A stretch of 64,000 nt of DNA, from contig NC_133647.1 of the NCBI RefSeq assembly GCF_009905375.1, positions 6,581,144-6,645,143 of the forward strand, in the 5' to 3' direction. This stretch comes from Apium graveolens. Taxonomy: Eukaryota > Streptophyta > Magnoliopsida > Apiales > Apiaceae. Each line of letters starts with the position of its first letter. Positions within the stretch are counted from its first letter, which is position 1. The position numbers and the translations under genes are program-made. Below the pieces are notes generated by a model. The model made no database searches. It saw only the letters and a program-made list of their open reading frames with translations, and was not told the DNA's origin. Shown here in pieces: positions 23,954-34,656 of the stretch.

Positions 23954-24210
23954 TTATGCTATTTCCAGCAATAAACTGTTATAAAATAACACAAAGTGGC
24001 TGATGGACCAAATTAACAAGATTTGAGCTTTCATAGGTACAAAAATATTCATGTACACATTCTGAAAACCAACATCTTCAGGAACAAGTAGACAATTAGT
24101 CCTCCAACAACAACAAAAGCGCCAGGAACAATAAACGACCAACCCCGTCCATACTCCAAAATACACGCAGCAAGCAAAGAACCACTAAAACCAAAAAGCG
24201 TGAACATATA
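23954..24210 (-). pseudogene. Captured gene fragment: probable glycerol-3-phosphate transporter (MFS)
   Basis: The minus strand reads FTLFGFSGSLLAACILEYGR, GWSFIVPGAFVVVGGLIVYL, then after a one-base shift VPEDVGFQN. This is the pattern of two transmembrane helices around GWGWSFIVPG and a PEDVG turn in plant glycerol-3-phosphate transporter-like permeases. Only about 60 residues of a roughly 500-residue protein remain. A frameshift lies after LIVYLF and stops follow. It sits inside CACTA element B between the left end and the copia insertion, and the copia may have split it: CT-rich leader-like DNA on the minus strand is found beyond the insertion (29042-29460). Family assignment is from remembered motifs, not a search. 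Confidence 0.55.
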
Positions 24211-24507
24211 TGTTGGATTATTTGTTTAATCTAAACATATTCTATTTATGGGAGTTTTATTTATTTGGTTGAATAAAGTCTGTTATAGACGTGATGTATG
24301 GGCTCAATGCATGGGCTTGATTAGGTCAGAGTTTGTTCAGTTAAAATAGGAGTCATGGAGGTAAATGGGGTATGTAGTTCCTTGTTTATCTCTTCTTTGA
24401 TGTAGTTTAAATTCCCGTTGTTTTCATTCTCAAAAACTATCTCTTCAATAGTAAGTATTTTGTTTTCCATGCAATATTCATAAGCAAACTTACATAGTTA
24501 TCTAATA
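24211..24507 (+). repeat. 5' LTR of the young copia element
   Basis: 297 bp, TGTTGGATTATTTG to ATCTAATA. The end is TA rather than the usual CA, and both LTRs share this. Confidence 0.93.
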
Positions 24508-24509
24508 TC

Positions 24510-24521
24510 TGGTATCAGAGC
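24510..24521 (+). other. Primer binding site (initiator Met-tRNA) of the young copia element
   Basis: TGGTATCAGAGC begins two bases after the 5' LTR. Confidence 0.93.
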
Positions 24522-24563
24522 CTTTCTATTTCCCATACATCCAAACCCAGAACTTATCACCTG

Positions 24564-25560
24564 ATGGCAACGGAGGCGACTACAAAGGGCAAGGAAGGGT
24601 CATTTGGTTTAAGTTATCCGTTACTCACAAAAACCAACTACACAGCCTGGGCTATGAAGATGAAGGTTTTTATGCAAGCGTATGGCGTGTGGGAGGCCAT
24701 AGATCCAAAGGACCCTAAGGTTGCAGCTGAGGAGAAAGCGGACAAACGAGCTTTGGCCATTATACATCAAGGGATCCCTGAGGACTTACTTCTATCCATC
24801 GCAGACAAGAAAACTTCTAAGGAGGCATAGGAGGTCATAAAAACTATCCACCTGGGTGCAGACAAGGTGAAGAAGGCAAAGATCCAGACTCTTAAATCGG
24901 AATTTGAGGTTCTATCCATGCGAGAAAGTGAGGAGCTTGATGAATTTTACATGAGACTGAACGCCCTGGTAACTAACATTAGGGCCTTGGGGGAGAGCAT
25001 TGAAGAAGCATACGTGGTCAAGAAGATTCTACGTGCTGTACCTGGTAGGTTCCTACAGATAGTATCAGCCATAGAGCAATTTGGTGATCTTGAAACAATG
25101 TCTGTAGAGGCGATAGTTGGATCCCTGAAAGCCCATGAGGAAAGAACACGCGGCCAACAGGAGAAAGGTGGAGAACAGAAACTTCTCTTGACCGAGAAAG
25201 AATGGGGAAAGCGAGAACGCAAAGAGGGACAACTACTTCTCACATGAGAAGAGTGGTTAAAACGGGCTGGGAAAGGTGTGAATGGTACTGATTCAAGAGG
25301 TGGCAGAGACTTCAGTCGAGGCAGCAGAGACAGGAGTAAAGTGCATTTCTTCAATTGCAACGTGCTTGGCCATTACAAATCTGAATGTCGTAAGGCCAAG
25401 CGAGAGCAGAGGAATGAGGTAAATCTAAGCCAAGTCGAAGATGATGAACCTACTTTACTCTTGGCCAAGTTTGATAACAATGAAGGGAAAATGATTCTCC
25501 TAAACGAAGCAGGCCTGACTCCAAAACTGAGCAATAATAGAAATGATCGTATGGCTGAGT
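24564..25560 (+). pseudogene. gag of the young copia element
   Basis: The ATG at 24564 opens a copia gag (GSFGLSYPLLTKTNYTAWAM, VWEAIDPKDP, ALAIIHQGIPEDLLLSIADK). A TAG at 24828-24830 replaces the conserved Trp of KEAW. The frame goes on through ADKVKKAKIQTLKSEFEVLS, YVVKKILRAVPGRFLQI and HEERTRGQ to a TGA at 25245-25247, where the related copy at 46521-47192 has Arg in LLLTREEW. The zinc knuckle reads FFNCNVLGHYKSEC, so its first Cys is Phe and it should not bind zinc normally. The protein would build the particle and bind RNA, but this copy cannot. Confidence 0.92.
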
Positions 25561-26946
25561 CCAGTATATGGTATCTTGATAACGGGGCCAGTAATCACAT
25601 GACTGGTCTACGAAGTATATTTGAAAACCTAGACGAGACTGTGGCTGGAACGGTACGGTTTGGGGATGGTTCCACGGGTAACATTCAGGGAAAAGGCTCA
25701 GTCACCTTCACTACTGAAGATGGAAGGAAATGCATGCTAAGAGAGGTATATTTTATTCCGAATTTATGCAACAACATAATCAGCTTAGGACAATTATCTG
25801 AAAATGGTAGTAAAGCTCTTATCAAGGGCGAGTTTTTGTGGGTTTACGATGCCAAAGATAGACTTGTGCTGAGAGTTAAGAAATCTGCAAATAGATTGTA
25901 TAAGCTGTTTGTTAAAGATAATAGAGATGCATGCTTTCTAACCAAAACTGATGAGAAAACATGGCTGTGGCATTCGCGGTTAGGTCATATAAATTTTCAA
26001 TCTATGGTTCTTATGTCTAGAAACAGTTTGGCTCTAGGTTTACCAGTGTTTACTCAGCCCAAGGAAGTGTGCACAGGCTGTTTGTTGTCTAAACAGACTA
26101 GACGTCCGTTTCCCTCTCAAACAGACTTCATGGCGGAAAAGAAATTGGAGTTAGTACATGGTGACATGTCCAATTTCCCCATGTACTCTCTCTGGGAATC
26201 GATATTTTTTACTGTTGGTGGACGATTTCAGCCGCTCAATATGGGTGTACATGCTCAGGACCAAAGATGAGACGTTTGGGTATTTCAAAAAATTTAAGGC
26301 AATAGTGGAGAAAGAAGCAGGAAGTGGAATAAAGATACTACGCACAGACAGAGGGGGAGAATTCTGCTCACAAGAGTTCAAAAACTTCTGCGACATGACA
26401 GGCATCACTCGCCATTACACAGCTCCATACTCTCCTCAGCAGAATGGCGTCGTGGAGCGTCGAAATAGAACTGTGGTAGCTATGGGACGTAGTCTGTTGA
26501 ATGAAAGAAAGTTGCCTGCCTACATGTGGGGAGAGGCTATTAGACATGCCGTCTATCTACTTAATCGAGTACCCACAAAAGCAGTAAAAGGTGCTACACC
26601 ATACGAGGCCTGGACAGAGAAGAAGCCACAGCTTGACTATCTGCGAATCTTTGGGTGTATCTGCCATATGAAAATTCCCAGCGTGCATACTAAAAAGCTA
26701 GATAACAGGTCACAATGTGTAGTGCATCTGGGTAGAGAATCTGGAACAAAAGGATACCGTCTTTACAACCCTGACACGCATACAATCCATGTAATGTGGT
26801 GTTCGAGGAAGCAAAAGGGTGGGACTGGAATAAGTCACATTCTGAAGGAACTATTCCATCATCTACCATCATGGTCACAGGTCATGAAGTTGGGAGTCAC
26901 GACTTCGAGGGAGAAGGCTCTGACAGTGAGCATTTTGGTGCAATAG
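25561..26946 (+). pseudogene. Protease and integrase of the young copia element
   Basis: Protease WYLDNGASNHMTG at 25570, GAG-pre-integrase LWHSRLGHINFQSM and VCTGCLLSKQT (HHCC) at about 25965-26095. A frameshift near 26160 moves to the frame of TLSGNRYFLLLVDDFSRSIW. The integrase core then reads LRTDRGGEFCSQEF and YSPQQNGVVERRNRT, with catalytic Asp and Glu present. A second frameshift near 26795 leads into the RT frame. Both breaks look like single small indels. With nearly identical LTRs they are either very recent or assembly errors. Confidence 0.92.
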
Positions 26947-28730
26947 AGGAGGATCAAAATAGTGGGACAACGACACCACCAGGAGGCTCTAGTGCAGATA
27001 TGTCACCAATTTTCCGAAGCCCACATGACACTCCAGGTCAAGGTGAAAGTGCACCAATCCTGAATTTGGAAGAGACATATGATGGAAGTGAGCCTCCACA
27101 CAAGTTCAGGCTCATTTCTGACGTTTACAATGAAACAAAGGACGACGAAAACGACGAAATTTCTGATGAACTGTTACTAGCAGGAATCGATGAACCAACT
27201 TGTTACTTGCAGGCTGAGAAAGAACAACACTGGAGAGAAGCTATGGATTGTGAAATCAGGACTATTGAGGAAAATCAGACTTGGGAACTCACAGACTTGC
27301 CCCCTGGCCATCGTGCCATTGGATTGAAATGGGTATACAAAACTAAACGAGACACCAATGGCGACATATTGAAGCATAAGGCCAGACTTGTAGCGAAGGG
27401 CTACGTGCAGAAGTTTGGCATTGATTTCAATGAGGTCTTTGCCCCTGTAACAAGACTAGAAACTGTTCGACTCTTGCTGGCACTGGCAGCTAACAATGAG
27501 TGGGAAGTGCACCACTTGGACGTAAAATCAGCGTTCTTGAATGGTAAGCTGTATGAGGAAGTGTATGTCAAGCAACCCGAGGGATATGAGGTAAAGGGAA
27601 ACGAGGGGAAGGTTTACAAATTATTTAAAGCTTTATATGGCCTTCGACAAGCCCCACGAGCTTGGTATACACAGCTGAATTTGTGTCTTGAAAAACTTGG
27701 TTTCTTGAAATGCCCACTGGAGCACGCTGTGTACACAAGGCGGGAAGGTAATGAATCTTTAATTGTTGGTGTTTATGTAGATGACCTGATTATCACAGGC
27801 ACTAGTGTGGCAAATATTATGAAGTTCAAAAGGCAGATGAGCCAAGCATTTGAGATGTCTAACTTGGGCAAATTAAGTTATTATCTTGGCATAGAAGTGG
27901 AACAAGGTCCCGGTTTTATTCAGCTCAGACAGGTTGCATATGCAAAGAAGGTTCTTGAAAAAGCTGGTATGTCTGAGTGTAACGCAGCAAAATTCCCTAT
28001 GGAGCCCAAGTTACAGTTATACAAGGATGAAAAGGGCAAACCTGTTAACGCTACCGAGTACAAAAGCACAGTAGGAGGGTTGAGATACCTAGTTCATACA
28101 CGTCCAGATCTAGCTTATGCAGTCGGTGTGGTGAGTCGTTTCATGGAAAGACCCACGGTACTTCATCAAGGTGCTGTCAAGCGAATACTGAGGTACGTGA
28201 AAGGTACACTGAACTATGGTTTGAGATACACAAAAGGTCGAGGAGACTATATGCTATCTGGTTTTTCCGATAGTGATCTAGCAGGCGACTTGGTGGACAG
28301 AAAGAGCACAGGGGGAATGGCATTTTACCTCAATGAATCGTTGATTTCCTGGGTATCTCAGAAACAGAGATGTGTAGCACTCTCAAGCTGCGAGGCGGAG
28401 TTTATGGCGGCCACGGTCACTGCCTGTCAAGGTATATGGTTACACAGACTGTTAACTCAGATAACAGACATTCAACTAGGGCCTGTGGTCGTGTATATTG
28501 ACAACAAGTCCGCCATTGATTTAGCACGCAACCCGGTGTTTCATGGGCGTAGTAAGCACATTGACGTGCGCTATCATTTCATTCGAGATTGCGTGGAAAA
28601 AGGTCTGATTATTATCAAGCACGTGAGTTCGGATCAGCAGCGAGCAGATGCATTAACAAAGCCTATGTCCGTGGTTAAGTTTGAAAGGATGCGGGAGTTG
28701 CTAGGTGTCAAGGATCTAAACCATGTTTAG
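26796..28730 (+). CDS. Reverse transcriptase and RNase H of the young copia element, intact frame
   Basis: A 644-codon open frame. After a Ser/Gly-rich linker come the RT blocks [78 protein letters not shown] and VGVYVDDLIITGTS (the YVDD active site). RNase H follows with SGFSDSDLAGDLVDRKSTGG, ALSSCEAEFMAATVTACQ, VYIDNKSAIDLARNP, HIDVRYHFIRDCVEKG and the closing ADALTKPMS. The stop is TAG at 28728-28730, just before the polypurine tract. The ATG given is only the first Met in the frame; in the polyprotein the frame comes from upstream. Confidence 0.93.
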   Translation: MVFEEAKGWDWNKSHSEGTIPSSTIMVTGHEVGSHDFEGEGSDSEHFGAIEEDQNSGTTTPPGGSSADMSPIFRSPHDTPGQGESAPILNLEETYDGSEPPHKFRLISDVYNETKDDENDEISDELLLAGIDEPTCYLQAEKEQHWREAMDCEIRTIEENQTWELTDLPPGHRAIGLKWVYKTKRDTNGDILKHKARLVAKGYVQKFGIDFNEVFAPVTRLETVRLLLALAANNEWEVHHLDVKSAFLNGKLYEEVYVKQPEGYEVKGNEGKVYKLFKALYGLRQAPRAWYTQLNLCLEKLGFLKCPLEHAVYTRREGNESLIVGVYVDDLIITGTSVANIMKFKRQMSQAFEMSNLGKLSYYLGIEVEQGPGFIQLRQVAYAKKVLEKAGMSECNAAKFPMEPKLQLYKDEKGKPVNATEYKSTVGGLRYLVHTRPDLAYAVGVVSRFMERPTVLHQGAVKRILRYVKGTLNYGLRYTKGRGDYMLSGFSDSDLAGDLVDRKSTGGMAFYLNESLISWVSQKQRCVALSSCEAEFMAATVTACQGIWLHRLLTQITDIQLGPVVVYIDNKSAIDLARNPVFHGRSKHIDVRYHFIRDCVEKGLIIIKHVSSDQQRADALTKPMSVVKFERMRELLGVKDLNHV

Positions 28731-28732
28731 AT

Positions 28733-28744
28733 TAAGGGGAAATA
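28733..28744 (+). other. Polypurine tract of the young copia element
   Basis: TAAGGGGAAATA directly precedes the 3' LTR. Confidence 0.85.
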
Positions 28745-29041
28745 TGTTGGATTATTTGTTTAATTTAAACATATTCTATTTATGGGAGTTTTATTTATTT
28801 GGTTGAATAAAGTCTGTTATAGACGTGATGTATGGGCTCAATGCATGGGCTTGATTAGGTCAGAGTTTGTTCAGTTAAAATAGGAGTCATGGAGGTAAAT
28901 GGGGTATGTAGTTCCTTGTTTATCTCTTCTTTGATGTAGTTTAAATTCCCGTTGTTTTCATTCTCAAAAACTATCTCTTCAATAGTAAGTATTTTGTTTT
29001 CCATGCAATATTCATAAGCAAACTTACATAGTTATCTAATA
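28745..29041 (+). repeat. 3' LTR of the young copia element
   Basis: 297 bp, matching the 5' LTR except for one C/T difference near its start. Confidence 0.93.
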
Positions 29042-30179
29042 ATATAAAATAAAAATATATGGACGGAAAAGAGGAGATAGAGAGGGGAGAGACAGAGGGA
29101 GGGAGAGAGAGTACAATTTATCGGCTTCTCGGGATCAGAAAGTTGCCATGACCTTATTTTATCTGCTCATACTTGCTACAATTAAGAGAGAGAGAGAAAG
29201 AGAGAAAGTGACATTGCATTTTTCAGCTATAGATAAGACGGTTTTGCTTGCTTTCATCAAAGATCAATATGATGCACACCAAATGTTTGTGTAAATATGT
29301 GTAAGAGCTTAAAAGCCCTGGTTTAAGAGGTAGCTGTGGTTTTAGTCGATTATGGGGTTTTGAGCCCGTGAGAGAGAGAGAGATGGAGAGTTGATAATTG
29401 GAGAGATAGAAGATTGAGGCGTACATCAGGAGAGGTTATAAGGATTGTAGGGTTTCAACTATCAAACATGCTTAAAATTTGGGACTAAAATTTGGGCCTA
29501 AAATTTGGCTTATTGGGTAAAAAAGTTTGTCGGTCAATAATGAATTTTTAATAAATAAAAAAATTATAATATATTATTTTAGTGTCATGTTTAAGTTTTA
29601 AGTTTCAAAAACAATTGTTTTTAGTTTTTGAAGTTGGTGAATCTTGAATAAAATATTATTTATTTATTCTATCCGATGAATTTGAATAGACTAAACATAA
29701 AAAATATATTTTATTTTACTTTATTATTTTAATATTTCAAGGATTTTTTATATTAATAATTGTAAATTAGGTTAAAATAATATTATAATACTATATAATT
29801 AGGTTAAAATATAGAAAGGGGAGAGACAGAGGGAGGATTTAAAATTTAGTTGTACCTTATTTGTTAAAATAATTAGATTTTATGATTCAAAAATTTTGAA
29901 ATTTTGCACCTAACATTTTCTTTTAACTATTTTAATTTATGTGCGGTTAAATCGTTCGATATTTATTCCGAACTAAAGTATCATTCTAGGGTTGGATCTC
30001 AGTTAATGTAATATGTCATTCAGCGTAATTGTAACTTTTGCATAATTTTGATCGATATTATCATAAACAAAGTAAAATATAATAATATATAAACATGTGA
30101 TATAGTTTAGATAAGATATAAAAATTAAAATAAATATAAATTCAAAAAATTATAATATAACTTAAAATATAATTTCAAT
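29042..30179. other. Interior of element B: GA-rich DNA, then AT-rich spacer
   Basis: 29060-29400 contains several GAGAGAGA runs (CT-rich on the minus strand, like a plant 5' leader). The short phrase GGGGAGAGACAGAGGGAGG occurs twice, near 29083 and 29818. No coding block is recognised. It may be the promoter-proximal part of the same captured gene as 23954-24210. Confidence 0.4.
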
Positions 30180-31935
30180 TAAAAAAAATTAAAGATATTC
30201 TTATTAGTGATATAACCAAAGTTTCAAAGGAAAATAATTTTATTTGGTTTGCCGTTTTAAATGTCAAACATGAGTTTGACTAGTACAACTACATAGTGTT
30301 TAGTCGTGAATTGGTGTTTTGATATTTTTAAAAATATCAATATGACTAGTACAGCTACCTAATGTTTAATTCTGAATTAGTGTTTCAATTTTTTTTTTAA
30401 ATTCATCGATCCAACCGTATGGATGTCAATAGATATATATATTAGTGTTACAACAAAAGTTTCAGATCAAAATAATTTTATTTGGTTTGATATTTTAACA
30501 GTCAAACATCAATTTGACTAGTACAACTACATAGTGTTCAGTCCAGAATTGGTGTTTCGATTATTTTAAAAATATTTTTTATCGATCCAACCGTATGGAT
30601 GTCAATATATATATATATATATTAGTGTTACAATAAAAATTTAAATCAAAATAATTTTATTTGGTTTGACATTTTAACAGTCAAACATCAATTTAACTAG
30701 TACAACTACATAGTGTTTAGTCCTGAATTGGTGTTTTGATTTTTTTAAAAATATTTTTCATCGATCCAACCGTATGGATGTCAATAGATATATATATTAG
30801 TGATATAACAAAAGTTTAAGATCAAAATAATTTTATTTGGTTTACCATTTTAACAGTCAAACATCAATTTGACTAGTACAACTATATAGTGTTTAGTCCT
30901 GAATTGGTGTTCCGATTTTATTAAAAATATTTTTCATCGATCCGATAGTATGGATGTCAATATATATAAATTAGTGATACAACAAAAGTTTCAGATCAAA
31001 ATAATTTTATTTGATTTGCCATTTTAAAAGTCAAACATCAATATAACTAGTACATCTACCTAGTGTTTAATCCTGAATTAGTGTTTCAATTTTTTTTTTT
31101 AAATTCATCGATCCAACCGTATGGATGTCAATAGATATATATATATTAGTGTTACAACAAAAGTTTCAGATCAAAATAATTTAATTTGGTTTGATATTTT
31201 AACAGTCAAACATCAATTTGACTAATACAACTACATAGTGTTTAGTCCTGAATTGGTGTTTCGATTATTTTAAAAATATTTTTTATCGATCCAACCGTAT
31301 GGATGTCAATAGATATATATATTAGTGTTACAACAAAAGTTTCGGATCAAAATAATTTTATTTGGTTTGACATTTTAACAGTCAAATATCAATTTGACTA
31401 GTACAACTACATAGTGTTTAGTCCTTAATTGGTGTTTTGATTTTTTTAAAAGTATTTTTAATCGATCCAACCATATGGATGTCAATAGATATATATATTA
31501 GTGAGATAACAAAAGTTTGAGATCAAAATAATTTTATTTAGTTTGTCATTTTAACAGTCAAACATCAATTTAACTAGTACAACTACATAGTGTTTAGTCC
31601 TGAATTGGTGTTTTGATTTTTTTAAAAATATTTTTCATCGATCCAACCATATGGATGTCAATAAATAAATATATTAGTGATATAACCAAAGTTTCAGGTC
31701 AAAATAATTTTATTTAGTTTGCCATTTTAAAAGTCAAATATCAGTTTGACTAGTACAACTACATAGTGTTTAGTCGTGAAATGGTGTTTTGATTTTTTTA
31801 AAAATATTTTTAGCGATCCAACCGTATGGATGTCAATAAATATATATATTAGTGATATAACAAAAATTTCAGATAAAAATAATTTTATTTGGTTTGTCAT
31901 TTTAAAAGTCAAGCGTTAGTTTGACTAGTATAACT
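30180..31935. repeat. Tandem array, about 176 bp unit, nine to ten copies (array 2)
   Basis: GTGTTTAGTCC recurs near 30296, 30535, 30711, 30887, 31058, 31236, 31412, 31588 and 31765, mostly 171-178 bp apart, with a shortened copy near 30360. Each unit has GATCCAACCGTATGGATGTC, ATATATATTAGTGATA, AAAGTTTCAGATCAAAATAA and CAATTTGACTAGTACAACTA. This is the same unit as array 1 (17620-18355), but copies here are more alike. Confidence 0.93.
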
Positions 31936-32109
31936 AACTAACATCAATTTTATTTTTTTAACAAATAAAGAAATTTGAAAATTCTTAAACCGCATAATTT
32001 ATTTTTTCAAGAACTAAATTTTTTTATATGGATAACTTTTATTTTCTCCCATATTCATAATTTCAAAATATTCACTAACATTTAAATAAATTTTTTTATT
32101 AAAAATTAA

Positions 32110-32543
32110 AATTCTGAAAAATTCTAAATACAACCGAATTCCATTGAAATATAACTTCGAAATAGGCGGGAACTTTCTCTCACTTTTATTTTAAAAATTT
32201 TAAAAATTTCCCGCCAATTTTAAGTAAAAAAATTGACCGAAATCGGTTGAATTTAGGATCCTCAAATAAATTACTTTGCGGAAAAATTCTCTTCAATTTT
32301 TATTGGGGCTAAATTCGACCGAAAATTTTTTTGGTTGAATTTAGGGTCTAAATTCGACCGTTTTAATTTCGACTGTTTTAATTTCGACCATTTTCGGTTA
32401 AAATTAGTTGTAAATACGACCGTTTAAATACGACCATTTGAATTCGACCGAGGCCGGTCGAATTTAGCCGTGTCTACAGGATTCGACCGCATAACACCGG
32501 TCAAATTTAAATGAGTTGTATTTAACCTTGTTTTCTTGTAGTG
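32110..32543. repeat. Right subterminal motifs and terminal repeat of element B
   Basis: From about 32110 the sequence fills with AAATTCGACCG, TTTCGGTTGAATTTAGG and related motifs, including GACCGAGGCCGGTCGAATTT near 32445-32465, ending CTTGTTTTCTTGTAGTG. This mirrors the left end. Confidence 0.9.
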
Positions 32544-33480
32544 AAAAAAGAATTGAATGACCAATTTGATAGCTTTTGTCGATCCTGGTATGGTTGGCGC
32601 CATTGGATGTGGAAATACAGAGGAGAGGTCGCGTGCGCTTGCCAACAGGTTCATCAATGCTAAGGATGGGCAATTCTTTCTTATTCCTTTCATTAATGTG
32701 TATGCATTTCTTAATTTTAAAAGTACTTGTAATTTTTTTTTATTTTCATGTGTTTTTAGTGACTTTAAGTAGATTTTGTAGTATATTTTTTTTGACCAGC
32801 ACTTTAAATTTGGTAACTTGTAATTTGTTAAATAAATAAAATTTAAAATGGATATAATTAAACTGATTAATATTTTTCACAAATTACCTTGCAGATATAT
32901 TTAGGTAATACTTGACTACATAATTCAACTTCTAAATAACACATTTTCTCATGTTCAGGTAGGAATCATTGGTCATTGACTGTTGTTGTTCGTATGACAG
33001 AGGTATTATACCACATGGACGGTCTTAAATGCATTTTGGTAGATTTAAACTTTTTTGTTTTAGTTCCATAAAGATGTCAAAGGGAGGCTGCATAGGGTTG
33101 CAAGGAAGAAAATTATGTGGGAGAATATGGCGGTAATTTTTTTTCCAATAAATTTCTCATTAATGCAAGTAAAGATGTGTAGTTACTTTAATTTTGTATT
33201 ATAACAGGGAGTTCATTTGCAGGCACGGGTCCCGGACTATGGCTTTTTTGTCATTGTATATATGAAAGAAATCCGGTTACCATAAGGAGCTTGAATTTGT
33301 GGCTAAGGTTTGAATCTCAATTGGTTTAATTTCTATTTTATAGTTTTGTTTTTACTGTTGAGACATCGGCGTACAAAGTTTTTGTTTAATTTTTAGTTAA
33401 TTCGTAGAGGCAACTTGGATGACATAAACGCGATCAAGATGGACTTTGTTAAATATTTTATAAAGCGTTATTCATCTTAA
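32544..33480 (+). pseudogene. CACTA ORF1, second part: Ulp1-like C48 cysteine peptidase domain
   Basis: Beyond element B the ORF1 gene continues: FVDPGMVGAIGCGNTEERSR and NRFINAKDGQFFLIPF (32580-32695), an intron, RNHWSLTVVVRMTEVLYHMD (32961 on), KDVKGRLHRVARKKIMWENM (about 33070-33130), ARVPDYGFFVIVYMKEI (33221 on), and a last exon ending DFVKYFIKRYSS then TAA at 33478-33480. These are the blocks of the Ulp1/SENP-like domain fused to plant transposase genes. His (codon 32967-32969) and Asp (codon 33018-33020) of the catalytic triad are present, but the position of the nucleophile Cys holds TAT, Tyr (33238-33240). Most exons are in frame with GT-AG borders. A frameshift lies just after the B insertion point. 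A peptidase of this kind could remove SUMO-like tags; this copy should be inactive. Confidence 0.78.
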
Positions 33481-33799
33481 GTTAATTTTTCAAACATTTT
33501 ATAAATAATGTGTGATGGTAAGTTGAACCAGTTTATTTTGGTATGCACATTAGTCGTTAAGTGCAAACTATTGCACATGTACAGTCATTAAAGATGGTGG
33601 ATGTTTTGGTCGTTAAAGTTGGTTGATGTTAGGTCGTTTGGTGGATGTTATATTATTTTACTTATCGTTGAACTGAGATCTTTTGTAAGGTTTGGTTAAC
33701 TGTGAATGGTATGATATTTATTGGATGGTATTGTTATCGATATGGTATATTTTTCTAATTAGACGGTTTGCTTTCAATTTTGTAATTTGTATTTAGAAA

Positions 33800-34497
33800 G
33801 GCTTTACAGTAGTGGAATATATATATAACCATTGCAATGTCAGTTAGACAAAGGTTCACTTAGAAACAACAATTATGCTAAGTTATTGTAGATAACAGTT
33901 GCCACAAAAATGAGTCATTGTGTTTACATTCGACAATGAAGTTTTCTTAGTCATACACTTGTATACAAATATTAAACGATTGTGCCATTGAAACTTATAC
34001 AATGGATAAAATAGTAGACAATATTGTATGATCAAAGGCTTAGAACACTCTGGGATCATTTAAAGCAATAATAAGCGATGCTCATACAATATCTTTGTCG
34101 TTCAAAAACTATTGTAGCGAAGCTGAAGCACAATATAAGAAAGGAACCATTTTCCTAAATAACTCATACAATGTTTTGATTTGTATAATCTGTTGTCTTA
34201 TAATATGAATCAGAAGCATAAACTCTTGTTGGATTAAACTTTGATAACACTTTATCGAACCATTGTCCATCTGTAATGCAACAATGGTGGCAAAATCATT
34301 GTATTACAAAATAACAAAAGGCCTTTCCCGTTGTGTGAATTTAGACAAAACTTTTAAAAAATGTTGTATGACAACATTGTTACAATTGTGTAGAAATATT
34401 GTCTGAGCATAAAGAGACCGCAACTCGTTAGGCAACTAAAAAATTATCTTTCAGACAATGGTTGAAAACTAATGTCTAATTCATAATCCTTGTAGTG
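33800..34497. repeat. Right subterminal region of CACTA element C
   Basis: At least fifteen ACAATG, CATTGT or ACAATATTGT motifs, in both orientations, lie between 33830 and 34460. The block ends CCTTGTAGTG. It follows the stop of the ORF1 gene by about 300 bp. Confidence 0.7.
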
Positions 34498-34656
34498 ATT
34501 TTTTAGCCACTAGGTCAGTTGTGTGTCTTACTTGATTTTTTTTTACCAATGCAACACTTTATTTGAATGATAGTCAAACCACTACACAATTGTCTATTAT
34601 CTTAGTTTTTGTAAAAAAGTTTAAGTAGGGAAGATATATATATATATATATATATA

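Larger units (their letters stand above)
24211..29041 (+). mobile_element. Young copia retrotransposon, 4.8 kb, complete
   Basis: Two 297 bp LTRs (24211-24507 and 28745-29041) flank one gag-pol region with primer site and polypurine tract. The 5 bp repeat ATATA lies on both sides (24206-24210 and 29042-29046). The LTRs differ at one position by my reading (C/T at base 21), so insertion was recent. Even so, gag-pol carries two nonsense codons and two frameshifts. It is inserted in element B, which is in turn inside the ORF1 gene, giving a three-level nest. Confidence 0.95.
23238..32543. mobile_element. CACTA element B, 9.3 kb, complete ends
   Basis: Left end CACTACAAGAAAAAAGG and right end CCTTGTTTTCTTGTAGTG are inverted copies. 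The 3 bp direct repeat AAA lies on both sides (23235-23237 and 32544-32546), as CACTA insertion produces. Subterminal DNA at both ends is packed with AAATTCGACCG / CGGTCGAATTTAG motifs. The interior has no transposase. Instead it holds a gene fragment (23954-24210), a copia insertion (24211-29041), GA-rich DNA and a satellite-like array. B is therefore non-autonomous. It sits inside the CACTA ORF1 gene, just after an exon start reading FFYEHV. Confidence 0.92.
19696..34497 (+). mobile_element. CACTA element C (right end and ORF1 gene), host of element B; left limit uncertain
   Basis: A transposase-associated gene on the plus strand (20039-33480) is followed by a 0.7 kb block dense in ACAATG/CATTGT motifs ending in CCTTGTAGTG at 34497, the form of a CACTA right end. 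The subterminal motif differs from that of A and B, so C is another family. No CACTA left end is seen before the gene, so the start given is only the limit set by element A. Element B interrupts C at 23238-32543. Confidence 0.6.

Noticed and set aside
24947..25360. 137-codon minus-strand ORF
   Set aside because: Antisense to gag of the young copia element.
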